From: Cristatella mucedo
Lineage: Eukaryota > Bryozoa > Phylactolaemata > Cristatellidae
Length of the DNA stretch: 64,000 nucleotides
Direction of reading: 5' to 3'
Assembly: GCA_009760855.2 (NCBI GenBank)
Contig: WPIO01000050.1
Span: 1,526,001-1,590,000, forward strand
The notes beneath the pieces were generated by a model, which saw only the letters and a list, made by a program, of their open reading frames with translations, did not search any database and was not told the origin of the DNA. Position 1 is the stretch's first letter; every line of letters begins with the position of its first letter. The translations under genes and the position numbers were made by a program. Positions 46,709 through 59,200 of the stretch are shown in pieces.

Positions 46709-49700
46709 TCAAGGTAGTTCCTTGCTCAGCGCTGCCCAGAACGTTTTGTAGTTCTCCACGACGGTGTACCTGGTTAAGAGAGGCGGCCATTAGGCAAGCC
46801 GACGCTCGCGTTGCCAAAACTTGCCAGTGGCGACGCAATCCGAGAACGAGGAGCGTCGCCGGCCGAGCCAAACATAGGTCGCAGCTTCCGCTAGCCGCCA
46901 GGTGGAGGGTGATCGGGTGAATGCGAGCCGCGAGCAGTGGCGCAGAGCTGCAGAGCGGCGGCCTCGATGTGGAGTCCAGTCGATAGCCGGAGCTGCCGGG
47001 ACTTCGGGGGGTGGGGGGGGGCTGGGCAGCACTCTGCAGCACTCCGGCTTTGCTTCAGCGATTTGCTTCGAAGACGCAATCATTGCACTGAGGCTGCTTC
47101 GAGGGGGTGTGGGGGTCCGACTAGCGGGCGAGGCGCGACCGCTTCACGTAGCTCGGTGACCTCGATCGGTCAAGGTACCCAGGGCTAGAGAAACTGGGCG
47201 TGATTTGCAGCGCTTGCCTAGAATGGACGGCACCGCTCGGTTCCAATGCTGCTCGCTTGCCGCCGTGCATGCTTCCGAATGCCTGTGCTGCTGGCATATC
47301 GCATGTCGCCACTCCGTGTAATGGCGACCAGATCGTGTTTTGCTCGTTTGCACGTTCCACGTCGTATCCAGTAACTCGCCGAATATTAACCTTAAGTATT
47401 AGCTCGACCGATTGCGCAGCGACGCGAATCGTCCCGTGATCTTTCTTGCGAAATGCCACATGGCTGGCATCTTAAGATGCGTCCATGACGTGACCCGTGG
47501 CAGGGTCGCGTGCTTGAGAACGCCGAGGGCGTGTTCTGCTCATGTCCAAGGACGGAAAGCCCGAGGGCAGCGATGCACCCTGGCTGCTAGTTCAGCTGCT
47601 GCCATGACAGCCCCACTCGCCATTACTCGAAGAGGAGAGCTTCGCCCGAGACGACGGTGCCACTTATAGCTCATCACTGGGACGCCGCATTGGTACAGTG
47701 AATGGTTACGATTGGCGGCAGCTCTCGAAAGCGTAATCACGTGATCGTTTACCGCTCGAAGTGCGGGCGACCAGGGAAGATGAGACGCTATCTAACGCAA
47801 CCACTCTTCCCGGGTGAGTGCTTTTACTTTGCAAGATCTTGCACGGTCGTGCGTGCTGTAGGGACTCATCAATACGGACGATATTTCTCCCACTCACAAT
47901 GCACTCTCTCACTCGACGGGATTGCAGCTTCGCGTTGCAGTATGCAGCGAAGCACCCCTAACGCGCACGTCCGCCATCCTTCCCAGAGCTTGTCGCTGTG
48001 CTGCCTGCATTCTTGCGGGAGCTAAATCCACCGGAACCCTCTCTTGCTCTCGCTCTCTTTCTCTATCGGTCTCTCTTTCTCTATCGGTCTCTCTTTCTCT
48101 ATCAGTCTCTCTTTCTCTATCGGTCTCTCTTTCTCTATCGGTCTCTCTCTCTCTCTCTCTCGGTCTCAGTCTCTCTCTCTCTCGGTCTCAGTCTCTCTCT
48201 CGGTCTCGGTCTCGGTCTCGGTCTCTCTCTCTACTCTCTCTCTCTCTCTCTCTCCTCTCTATCGGTCCGAAAACCTTGTAGCCAGGTCCTGAAACTTGAA
48301 CGCGAAACTTATAAATTATCAAAAGCGAGATGCCTTTCGCGAGACCCGAGAGGGAAGACCTACGACCGCTGGCTCACGCAGCGTTAAGCTATATTAATAC
48401 GGTTCGACTCAGAGTTGAGCCAACGCCTCCAGGTAGCCTCGTTCTCGGAATGCCATCCAACTCTGGTGACACATCGATGGGCTCTACAACGGTCATCGCG
48501 CTGATGGCCACCGTGGAAAGACAGCAAAAACTTGTAAGTGTCGAAAGCAATGTGCTCACATGCACTACGTCTTACACACGTTTTGAGATATAGGTGAGAT
48601 TGAGGTATAGGGTTAAGGATCGAGGGTTTTCGACCGCTCAGCGCTGCTTGACAAGCGGATATGGGTAATATGGTCAAAGGTAAAACACTTTTTGTAGATA
48701 AAAATACCAGGGGAGATCGTCTACTATTTTGCTCAAGTAGCTCCAACTCGGTCGCATAGTTGAAATTAAACATGTAATGTCCAATTAACTATTAAAGAAA
48801 TGATGGGCAGGCTTTTGATCCGTGCCTCATTTAATTTAATTGCAAATAGACGCTGCGGAGGTTAACTCTCGGTGGAACGAATACAAATGAAGAGCATGGG
48901 AGCTGTCAGTCTTGGCGACCTGTCTGTCAGTCATTAGGTTATTGCAGCCGAGCCTTTGCTCAGCTACGTGGCTATGCGCCTATGTGCCGGGCTTCTAGTT
49001 TTAAAGCCGAGTTTCCCCGCAATGTTTTGCCGGGAGACCGCGTCTCTTTCGTTTTGGTGGCCAGCACTCGTACTTGCCGACTGTGGCGCATACTTTCGTT
49101 CCGAGTGGCTACTTCTAAGCTACTCAGCTAAGCTTCTCGTTTTCTCTTTGTTTTTCGAGATACCGTCTCTTGGCTATTGAAGGCGTGCCGACAGCTGCCT
49201 ACGCTTCGAGTGAGCAAAAGAGACGCCCATGCGTAACATCCCCATGGTCTATAAATATGGCTTTGTGGATTTACAGAAGGAGATCCATTAGATTGCAATA
49301 AATTACTGAACCTGTGTGGTAAAACTGGCTCAGGTCACTCGGCTGGTAAAAGTCCATCGTTAAGCTTCTCTTTAGATGAACGGATAGCGATGCAGAGCCG
49401 GATGGGCCGGCGCGTCCTGTCTTAGCGACGGTCTGCCGGTTGGTGAGTCATTGCGGCCTTCTCGAAGCTACGTCGACAGGTCTCTAAGCGACGTGGTGAA
49501 CTCGAGGCTTGGCTATTTGCTAAGATCGGCGTAGCAAGTGCGAGCCACTCGCACTTGCTACTCATCGCTCAATGCTATCGTTATCAGCTGCCTATGTTAA
49601 TCGCTGAGCCAATAAACTAACTTGAATGTGAATCTTCAAGTGAGTACTCCGAGAACTTAAGTCATTGCTGCCGTCGGGGTTTTCAAATTACATTTTACCT

Positions 49701-49841
49701 GCGATTTTTCGCGGGTTCGCGCTAGTGGTGCTCGCAGTGGCACACGATTTGACGCGTACTTGGCCCCCTCGTTACAGACTCGTTCACACTTCGCCCAACC
49801 CTGAGCAACTCTCGAGCGACCCTACTCCGCCCCAATGGACC

Positions 49842-49932
<91 letters not shown>

Positions 49933-50943
49933 GAGATCCCAGCAAGCTCGAAAAAGCGCGAACGGCGAGACCGGAAGCGAGGGGGCGCGTGGATGCAACA
50001 ACGAGCGTGGTCCGTTCGCGCTTTTCGACTGCTCCGCCGCCGCCACCGCCGCGCACGAATTCTGGCTGAGCGGGCTGAGCTGCGTTCTCACCAGACGTAG
50101 ACTTTGTCAGCGTTTTCAGGCTTGCTCCACGTGAATGTCGTCGAGGTCTTGGGCCTCGGGCTGACGTGCGTGGCGGCCTCAGACGTGGCGATCAGCTGGA
50201 ACGCTTTGCTTCCGCCGGAAAACGAGCCGACGCGGCTGCCTCGGTCGTCTCGCACCTCGACTAGGAAGCCCTTGTACGGCCTCTTTGCCGGTCCGTGCAG
50301 AGTCACTGGGCGGCGGCGGCGTGCGGCGATCGTGACTAGTGCGCCCAGGCGGGCAGGCAAGCAGACAGGCAGGCGGTGGGCGTAGCCTCGCGGCGAGCGC
50401 AAGCCGGCCGCGCGCGCGCGAGCGCAAGCGGCATTGGGCATTGGGCATTACGTTCGAGCATCGGGCTAGCGATCGGGCGGCAAACGCTAGCGCTAACGCC
50501 GTCGCAGTCCAACCGCTAGCCCTCGTGGCTTAGGCGGCGCCACGGGGCGGCGTCTGACGCCGCCCGTGGTGCCTGACGCCGCCCCGTGGCGCCGCCGCGT
50601 AGGGAGAGCCGCGGCCGCCGCACCATCTATCAGCGTTCACCGAAAGCTAGCGGATTGCTTTGCTAGGACGCCGAGAAGAGGACGGTGGCGCTCACGAGGA
50701 CCCTCGGGGCCGCGGGGCCTGCCCGCGCGAGCGACGCTCACGAGTGTAGACGTTGCCGTTCTTGGCGATATCGACGTCGTAAGGACAGGTCGCAGCTGGC
50801 TGGGCGACGACCCCGTGGCCGGGCAGCATCGACTGGAGTGCAGACGCCGGGGCTCCGCGTGGATACGCCGAGGCTCGATGGTCCAGCAGCAGCAGCAGCA
50901 GCGGCAGCAGCGCACGGACGGCCGTCGACGCCGCCTGCTTCAT
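46709..50943 (-). CDS. Secreted Reeler-domain protein (insect defence-protein-like)
   Basis: Three coding exons on the minus strand: 50943-50742, 50305-50092 and 46769-46709, totalling 477 nt (158 aa). Donors are C|GTGAGC and TG|GTGAGA; acceptors are gcccag and ttaaccag. Phases 1 and 2 join exactly. Residues 1-26 are a signal peptide ([14 protein letters not shown] then Leu6, cleavage near ASA-Y27). The Reeler domain fills the remainder: SMLPGHG (38-44), LTLHGP (68-73), [35 protein letters not shown] and [14 protein letters not shown] near the end. Single-domain Reeler proteins of this length are induced by infection in insects (Hdd11, l(2)34Fc); a secreted immune or egg-coat role is inferred. 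The two Cys usually forming a conserved disulfide are replaced (Ala35-Leu36 before SM, and Ile at LIAT); the only mature Cys is C53. Introns are 436 bp and 3.3 kb. Confidence 0.92.
48052..48255 (+). repeat. 18 bp minisatellite grading into CT-rich repeats
   Basis: About five copies of tctctctttctctatcgg (one with a G-to-A change) followed by (CTCTCGGT)-type and CT repeats. It lies in intron 2 of the Reeler gene. Confidence 0.92.
49531..49561. repeat. 14 bp perfect hairpin
   Basis: gtagcaagtgcgag and its exact reverse complement around the loop cca, in Reeler intron 2. Confidence 0.9.
49845..49936 (+). repeat. (GA)n microsatellite
   Basis: GA run ending in (CAGA)n, in Reeler intron 2. Confidence 0.97.
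50533..50596. repeat. 22 bp perfect inverted repeat with 20 bp spacer
   Basis: Arms 50533-50554 and 50575-50596 are exact reverse complements (ggcggcgccacggggcggcg...). The spacer is itself a near copy of the right arm, so a direct and an inverted repeat overlap. It lies in Reeler intron 1. Confidence 0.93.
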
Positions 50944-51238
50944 CTCTGCTGCGAGCGTTGCTCAGTGGCGTTCGTCGCTCAGTGGCGTTCGGCCCAGCTA
51001 CGTCAGCTCGACGTCGGTGCGCGCTGCTTTCCTAAACGAATATACCGGTATGCAATGAAGCTATACGTATGCGTACACCCCTTACGTGTGACCTTTGCCC
51101 GCCGCCGATCCCGCAATCGTCGCCGCCTCCACCGACCAGCCAATCAGAGTAGAGAGAATCGTAAGCGATAGCCAAGCAGCCGATCGGCGCCGCCGCGCGG
51201 CTCGACGGGCGCGGCGGCGGCGGCGGCGAGCAGGCGCG

Positions 51239-51345
51239 ATGGCAGTGGGAGCAGCGCGCCGTCTGGCGAGCAGCGCAGACGCGTTCTCAGAGGTGTATGA
51301 TAACAGCGCTCCGTGCATTCGAATTCTGCGAAGGACCTGCCGGAG
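51239..51345 (+). CDS. Candidate first exon with mitochondrial-type N-terminus
   Basis: An ATG at 51239 opens 35 codons and ends at a strong donor (CGGAG|GTGAGC) in phase 2. The peptide begins MAVGAARRLASSADAFSEVY and continues DNSAPCIRILRRTCR. It is Arg-rich and free of acidic residues at the start, like a matrix-targeting sequence. Its ATG is 295 bp from the divergent Reeler ATG. The next exon was not found, and the family is not recognised. Confidence 0.35.
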
Positions 51346-52104
51346 GTGAGCGAGTGACGGAGCCCGCATGCGAGCTTGACCGAGAGCTAAGGAATGCTGC
51401 TTAATGTAAGCTCCGTCGACGGATCCGCGACGAGTAATGGCGTGCGAGTAATGGCGGCGGCGGGGCAGGGCGTGCGCGGGCGGATACAGCTCCGCGCCGC
51501 CGCCGTCGCCGCCTGTTTCCGTAGAGCGCAGCAAGAGCCCATAGCGAGCAGCCGAATGTCGGCCGTCGAATGTCGCGCTTAGAATGTCGACTGTCCTCCT
51601 TGCCGACGCCGACCTTCCCAACCCCCCCCTAGTTAGGGCGTTTACTATGTAGACGATTCGGGAAACATCGATGAACGACCTAGCCCTGCCCACAGCGAGC
51701 TGCTCCAATGCGGGAGGCTGGTATGAAAGAGAGTCACTTTAGAGTAGTGTGAGAAGAAAAAAAGGAAAGGATTGGTGAGCGTGTAAAATATATACAATTA
51801 AAAAAAATAAAAAATACAAATACAAATACAAAACACAATTGTTTTCGGGAAAGTACGTAGTGTCAAGTAATGCGAGCCGTTACAGGTTCGTTGGCGGATT
51901 TCCTATTCAGACGCATTGCGTCTTCTGTGCAGAAAAGGGCAAAGTCGTCGCTACAATGCGTGAGCATTCCATGTTCGGGGACTTGCTCTGAATGCCTCAA
52001 TTTAATACGAGCCTAGGAACATCAGCCATTTTTATTTGGGCCGTTGGGTGTATGTGACGAACCCCAGGGCTTTGATTTGTTGGCTGGTACAACTGGGAGG
52101 CATA
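51346..52104. other. Unassigned stretch
   Basis: GC-rich to about 51620, then ordinary. Would be intron 1 if the preceding exon is real. No other feature was recognised. Confidence 0.35.
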
Positions 52105-52760
52105 AAGTAATACTAATAATAATACTAATAACAATAACTAAATATTCGTATACAGCAGTCAGAGTACTGCATCTCTTTCTAGGCACCTTACAGATGCTGT
52201 ATACAAAGCGTTACCAAATAATTGGCGGTAACATCCTCGAGCAGTAGGCACTGTAAGTAAGCAGGCATATGCACGCGAATGACGAATCACACAGACCCAC
52301 TAAATACAGCAACAACAGATGTGTTTTAAGCTTTTATTTAAATGTCTTCATGCCAGGAACGCTGTGACGTGCGTCAGTGATGAGTTCTAGGCTTCGGGAG
52401 CATACTAACTAAAGGCACGGTCTCCAAATGGTTCGCGCGAGGTATAGTTAAACAATTCGAGTCAATACTGGATGGTACGATGCCTAGCTTGGTGGGGGTG
52501 GGGGTGGGGGAGCAGCTCTGATAGGCAGGCTCGAGTCACAGAAGAAAGGAATCTGAAAGTCAGTGACAGAGCCTTGAAGTCTAAATGATGCTTGATTGGT
52601 AGCCAGTGCAGGTCGGCGAGAAGGTGAGAGGTGAGTAATGTGGCAACTGCGACGCTCACGACAGACAAGCCTCCTAGCTGCCGAGTCGAGGCAGCTTCTC
52701 CTTACGGCCAACTCGACTGCTGTCCACAAGATGTTGTGACGTAGTAGCACAAACCGGAAG
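52105..52760 (-). mobile_element. LINE family 1-like C-terminal region and tail
   Basis: The minus strand encodes ARRLVCRERRSCHI and, in a shifted frame, LLADLHWLPIKHHLDFKALS. It ends in a diverged tail beside an (AAT)n-like run at 52105-52140. Frame-shifted and old. Confidence 0.75.
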
Positions 52761-53454
52761 GAAGTCGGCCGGAAGTCGATGCAGATTTAGGAGGAAAGTA
52801 GATAGTGTAGACGCAGCTTTACTCACGGAGCTTTCCTCATACTAGGGAGCCGCGCCTCATAAGTCAAGTGCGCGGAGTTAGTGCGATGAACGCCGAACGA
52901 AACTGTGCCCTTGCTACCGCCCATTTTCGGGATTGCTCTTAGTCGAGTTTGAGCGCGTCACGTGGGCCCTGGCTGCGAAGTAGCTCTTGGCTTTGATGAA
53001 TGGCAGTCAGAAAAGCTCGGTCTTCGGAAAGCCAAAGAAAGATAAGTGCTGTGTTTGCCGCACCATACGCGGCAGCCAATGAAGCGCTACAGCAAATTAA
53101 CATGAGGTTAATAAGCCGGCGGTCAGCGAGTCATTGAGCGGAGAACGAGCCGTGGCGGCGGCGGCGGCGCGAGCCCGACCGACTTGGCCGCCGTGCCAAT
53201 CGAATTATTATTGCGCCATCCAGCGAGCCATCGTCACGCGGGTCGCTGCTGTCGACAGCAGCGCCCCGCGTGACGCATACGCATACGCTTGGATTGCCAC
53301 ATACGCAGTTCCAATACATTATAAGAATTCAGAAATTGCGAATAATAAAAAAAAAACTATCGGCAGGCGTAGTCTGGCTGATTCAAAGTATCCTCGTTTC
53401 TTGTATGAACACTGGGCTAATTCGACGTCAGGCAACGGAAGTGGTTCCTTTGCT
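52761..53454. other. Intergenic stretch with a long palindrome
   Basis: Unique sequence without a supported gene; the plus-strand frame at 53134-53484 runs into the next LINE tail and is not considered coding. See the palindrome at 53232. Confidence 0.4.
53232..53275. repeat. 44 bp near-perfect palindrome
   Basis: Centred on gtcgac with no loop; one mismatched pair. The left arm reads cgtcacgcgggtcgctgctg. Confidence 0.93.
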
Positions 53455-53530
53455 GCAATTGCAAAGCGCCTAGAAAGAGATTAAGCTCTCAGAGGGCGCT
53501 TTATCAAACGTGTTATTATAAGTTATTTTT
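53455..53530 (+). mobile_element. LINE family 1 tail fragment
   Basis: 'gctgcaattgcaaagcgcc', 'gagattaagctctcagagg', 'gcgctttatcaaacgtg' and TTATTATAAG. Confidence 0.8.
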
Positions 53531-55194
53531 ATTATAAGCATACGAGGTTGCTCGCTGCTGCAGAAACTCTAAGCGTCTTCCCCCAGTTGCATGACCTTGC
53601 ACCGACGTGGCTCTTGAGCGTGATTGAACTAGTCGGTTACAAATCGCAATCAACTAACTGTTCAAGACCCTCGGGTCTGTCAGGTAGAGAATTATCGTGA
53701 ATCTAGCAGCCGCTTCCTAAAATTTGTTTTGCTTTTGTATGCAGCGTGTCAATGACTTCTCTTCCATGCTGCTACGCTGGCACCTTATAAGCACAGCCCG
53801 CCCAATGATGCAGTCCCAAAAACGCTCAAGGATGCCGGTGAAGGTAGCGGCTCGAAGCATTAAGCTTACCATTTATAAAAGCCTCACGGATGCACACAGA
53901 TAAGGCGGTGACAATAGTAAAACATGGCAGTAATTAAGAGCGCCAATACCGCCATGTCAATTCTATCTCGATAGCGCATATCTGTATATTCCATGTATGC
54001 TAAATCACTTCAAACGGTTTTTGCACGGTCTAAACCACAAATTAAGACCTATCTTGTTCGTAATGATTATTATCAAGAAATCACTAGTAATCTCTAGTCA
54101 CAAGCTGGCGGCTGACTTAGCATGTTCACGTTTTCGTTATTTAGACACATCTGAAAAATATGCGAATCACTGTATATCTAAGTTTTAAGCGCCTGACCAA
54201 TCAAAGAAATGTGATTTCGGTCCTTAGACTACTCAGACTGTTTAACTTTTTGCGAGTAACTTTTTAATCCCCTCCGAAGGACTTGAATGACCTGTCGATT
54301 GAACTATTAACGAACGCAAAGTAAGGATGTAAGATAGTGGGCCAGGCATACGAGCGCTAAGCTGATCCGAGTTGACCCTAGAGCCCCTGACCTAAGTGTC
54401 TCAACCAATCGATGGCGCATCTGGATTGCTCCGTCTGGACATGTTTCGCGCTTTCACCAAGCATCGTTGATCCGAGTAGTTGGGCTAGACGGCTAGACTA
54501 GAGCGGACCGAGACGGCTGCTGAAAATGCAATTCTGTCCGCTTAGCGAACTAGGTCTGCAATTGGCTACCACTTACATTATGCGAGTCGCTGCCACAGTG
54601 CCACCACCAATCACTTGGCTCCATCGAGGGTGGTACATCGAGGCTGGTACAAGGTGCAGGCTCAGAAAAAGTTGAAGAGTGGCTAAGCAGGACGCAGTGC
54701 TAAAGGGCATCTTTAGGGCGCGGCAGCTCTTTCGCTCTCGGTTTACATCTTGCATTTGCGATAGGTGGCTGTGGCCATTATCAAAATACTCCTCTTGGCT
54801 GCGTTGTTCGGCAACGTCGTCGGAGGCAGCGGTGGCTGTGGTGACGGGGCTGCTAGCGGCGGCGCTGACATTGGCGGTAGTGGTGAGGCGTGGAAACCGA
54901 CGTGCGCTTGTACGTAGAAGTATTGCACAAAAGCTGATGCAAGCCCGAGCCCGCGTCCTGCCACAAGGAGGCGGCTGCGGCTTGTGGAGCTACTCGCAGG
55001 AGATTGCTCGGTTTGTCTGGAGCTGCGCTTACAGGCTTCGCCTTACAGGCTACTGTCCTTCTACCCCGCTCGTGTCCTGTTTTGGTCTATAATCCTGCAC
55101 ATGGTCTGCCCAGTCGGGTTGCCTTCAGTCTCGCTTAGTTCTGGCCCCGTCGTCACAGTGGTCACGGAAAAACTGCTTTCGTCAGGGATGCAGG
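53531..55194. other. Intergenic stretch with one weak exon candidate
   Basis: No recognised domain or repeat. A Gly-rich signal-peptide-like frame at 54765-54917 is noted in findings only. Confidence 0.35.
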
Positions 55195-55560
55195 TAACGG
55201 CCCTCCTCCACGCACCTCCTGATGAATTCAAGCATTGCTGATATATTTGATCGCCTGCCGCCTCATGAACTGATTCCCATAGCAAGAGCTCGTAAACTCT
55301 TACAAGCATGGACTCTCATTGAGAGAATCCGCGATTTCGTCGGTCACGTCGTCTGCCAGGCCTTTCAAAGCTACGAAGAAGATGGCGCCTATGATTTGGT
55401 AGTCTATTAGGGCTTTCCTCCGTCCTCGGCAAGAAATGGAAGCACGCTCAGCTTACCCATTTTCTTTCAGCCTCCCATCTCTCTTGGACAGCCCAGAGTC
55501 TTGGTTACGCATGCATCAAAGACTGAAGCAAGACTGAAGCGAGGCGAACCGTGTTTCAAC
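55195..55560 (+). repeat. Copy Y of a two-copy coding-like repeat
   Basis: Contains an ATG-to-stop frame of 62 codons (55222-55410): MNSSIADIFDRLPPHELIPI, then ARARKLLQAWTLIERIRDFV, then GHVVCQAFQSYEEDGAYDLV. Copy X at 38.5 kb shares it over several hundred bp but is frame-shifted. It may be part of an unrecognised mobile element or a duplicated exon. No function can be assigned. Confidence 0.45.
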
Positions 55561-55565
55561 GCGCC

Positions 55566-55731
<166 letters not shown>

Positions 55732-55989
55732 GGGGGAGCTGCTGAGCTGACTCTGGCCTAACGGCATGGTGCTGCTGCAGGGCCGCACTAGCTCACAGGG
55801 TCGGAACACTGCAGCTCCCTCGCACACCCGTAACTGGGTCAGCATGTCAACCGTGTAAATGCTTGTCGACGATGTAGCACACGTGAGGCTACACTTGCTA
55901 GCCTCGGCGCCTCTGTTGCTACCTTGGCTCGACCCTTCCCGGGCTCGACGGACCATTTGGCTTGTTAGCAATTAATTCTTGGCGATTAA

Positions 55990-56040
55990 TGTAGGGTCGT
56001 GATGGCCCCAGTGGGTAAGGTGCTTGCTCTTCACAACCAA
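55990..56040 (+). mobile_element. SINE-2 head fragment
   Basis: 'gggtcgtgatggccccagtg' and 'ggtaaggtgcttgctcttca' match the A-box half of SINE-2; the B box and tail are missing. Confidence 0.5.
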
Positions 56041-56239
56041 TGCATAAACAAAAGAAAAGCACCCGCAGCCGGCTGCAGTGGCCGGAACTGCCAGCTCAGA
56101 TGCCGTTCGTTGGGCGGAACTGCGAGCCGAGTACCCGCTCGTTTGGTATTCATAGAATTGTCTCGAGCCGCTCAGCACACTCCCCACATGCGTCACTGTA
56201 AATCTCTCTAACTTAGTATTCATCAGGCCTGTTATAACT

Positions 56240-59200
56240 CCATCGGCCAGACTTAACGCTTACCTTTGGAATCCTTGCTCAATGTGCAATAAACCTCTGG
56301 TAATAAGCGACCTTATTTCTGAAAATGGTATCGACCTGCTCGCCCTAACAGAAACTTGTCTAAAATCGATAAACTGCCCGACAATTAAAGTCGCTAGCCC
56401 ATCTGGTTTCTCGTTCTTTTACAGCCCTAGATCGATCAAACTGGAGGTGGGGTTGCTATTATTGTGCGCTTGAAATTCAACTTTAAGCCATTTGCAGTAC
56501 CCTCGAAGCAGTCTTTTGAATCAATTATCTTGGTCTCATCCGAAAAGAGGCTAACGATAGTGGCAGTAATCTATCGCCCACCAAGTACCAAATCCTCCTT
56601 TATCTTAGATTTCTCCGATCTCATTTCCATTCTGTGTGCAAGAAATCGATCCTTCCTCGTTATGGGTGATTTCAACGTTCACTTTGATAACTTATCGGAC
56701 ACCTTCAGCACCGAATTTCGTGCATCAACTGACTCATTGTCTCTTGTGGCTCATGTGCATGGGCCTACTCACATCAAGGGTCACACACTCGACCAGATTT
56801 TCTCATACATGCACTTTGTCATCACCAATTATTACCAAATCCTGCTTATCTGACCACATGCAGATCTCATTCAATCTACAGCGTGTGCCCACATCCTCCT
56901 CTCAAATAACCTGTGAATCGCGAAACCTCAAGACCCTTGATATCGATGCTGTCCTTGCGAGAATATCTGCTTCGCCTCTGCTGCTCAGTCCTCCCTCCGA
57001 TCTGTCACCATTGGTAGATAGCTAAAACAGGACACTAGCTGACACGCTCGACGAGTTTGCACCTCTGACAAAGCGTACTGTGCGCCCTCGCCCAGACGGC
57101 CTATGGTTTACCACAGATATTAAACTAGCCAGGTCTACTAAGCGCAAGCTTGAAAAAGCATACAAAAGATCTGGACTGACTATCCATCGACAGGCATATG
57201 AAGACTACTGTGGGTCGTACCAATCGATCCTAGCAAAGGCCAAGTCTAGCTTCTATAGAAACATTGTTGAATCACGGATGCACAATCCAAAAATGCTGAT
57301 GTCGACGATAAACCATCTCCTCAACCGCTCCCAGATTAGCTCCTTACCTGAGGATCCTTGTGATGATCTAGCCGATCGCTTCTCTCGATTCTTTGTGCAG
57401 AAGATAGACAAGATCAGGAAGTCCATCCCTGCGATGACAACATTCCCCATAGAATGCTGTTCCCCGATTAATGACTGCACCTCAATGTCTACATTTAAGC
57501 AGGTCACTAGTGGTCTAGCCCTGAAGTTCGTATCTCAATCAAAGAAGACAACAAGTCCTCTGGACCCTATTCCCACTGTCCTGCTCCTACGTTGCATTGA
57601 TCTGCTGCTGCCATGCATAACTAACACCATTAATATGTCATTAGCCTCAGGTCATGTCCCAGCACCTTTCAAAAAACCTGTAGTCAGGCCACTTCTCAAG
57701 AAAGTGACACTAGACCATGAGAACTTGAGCAACCACCGCCCAGTCTCCCTTTTACCATTCCTATCAAAGACACTAAAACGGGTCGTGGCGGACCAGCTGG
57801 ACTCATATATCGAAACCTCACACCTTGCTAGTAAGTTCCAGTCTGGTTTTAGAGCTAATCACTCCACAGAGTCAGCATTGCTTAGGGTATACAACGACCT
57901 ACTTAGGAATGCAGACACGGGTAGAGTGTCTCTGCTTGTTTTGCTCGATCTTTCGGCAGCTTTTGATGCCATCGATCACAAAGTTCTTCTAGAGCGCCTC
58001 TCACCTCGCCTGGGCATCACTGGCACTGCTCTGCAGTGGTTCAGGTCCTATCTCAGTGGGAGACTCCAGAGTATTGACGTGAATGGACAAAGATCGTCTG
58101 AGGTACCTCTGAAATATGGTGTACCTCAGGGATCCGTGCTAGGTCCGGTTCTTTTCACGGTTTATACTCTCCCTCTTGCTGATGTGATTACCAAGCACAA
58201 TCTAGTCTTTCACTTCTATGCGGATGACACTCAGTTGTACCTTTGCTTTGATCCCTCCCAGCCTTCGAGCAACTCGAATTCTCTCAACTCACTTGCTGCA
58301 TGCGTTGATGACATCTGCACATGGATGGCAGCAAATTTTCTAAAACTAAACGATGATAAAACTAACTTACTAGGTATGGGCAATCCAAGTGTGATTCAGA
58401 CATCGGAAAGGCTGACGCTCAAAATTGGCTCTGCCAGCATATTTCCTGTTTAATCGGCTCGAAATCTAGGTGTCATATTCCAAAGCGACCTCTCGTAAGA
58501 CGACCATATCAGCTCCACAGTCAAATCCGCCTATTTTCAGCTTCATAGCATTGCTAAAATTTGGGCTTGTTTAGATAAGGATACCACGTCCAAGCTGGTC
58601 CATGCATTCGTGACATCCCGTCTCGACTTCTGCAACTCACTGTTACTGGCCTACCAGCATGTGCGATCAGGCGATTGCAGCTGGTGCAAAACTCTGCAGC
58701 CAGGCTTGTCTGTCGTGAGCGTCGCAGTTGCCACATTACACCACTTCTCGTCGACCTGCACTGGCTACCAGTCAAGCAACGAATTGACTTCAAGATTTCG
58801 TCGCTCACTTTTAGGTTCCTTCATTCTATGGCTCAAGCCCATCTCTCAGATCTACTCGCCCATCAGGCCAAGCATCGTACCACCTGCTTTTCGGAATCCA
58901 ACAGTCTACAAATACCCCGTATAAACCTCAAATCCTTTGGAGACCGTGCATTTAGTTCGTGTGCTACAAAAGCCTGAAACTCCCTCCCGATTTGCGTCAG
59001 AACAATCCCTGACCTGACCACATTTAAAAAGAACTTAAAAACACCTATTTAGGACAGCACTTCGTGGGTCCCTGTGATTCGTCTTTCATGTGCTTATGCG
59101 TGCTAACACTGTGCATGCTGCCACTAACTACATTTGCATGCTGACCCTGTGCATGTCACCCCTAACCATGCTATTCATTTTGTTTGTTTATCAAGCATGA

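Noticed and set aside
47121-47459. 112-codon minus-strand frame ([13 protein letters not shown]...)
   Set aside because: It lies in intron 2 of the Reeler gene, has no recognised domain, and including it would break the exact exon 2-exon 3 junction of the Reeler fold.
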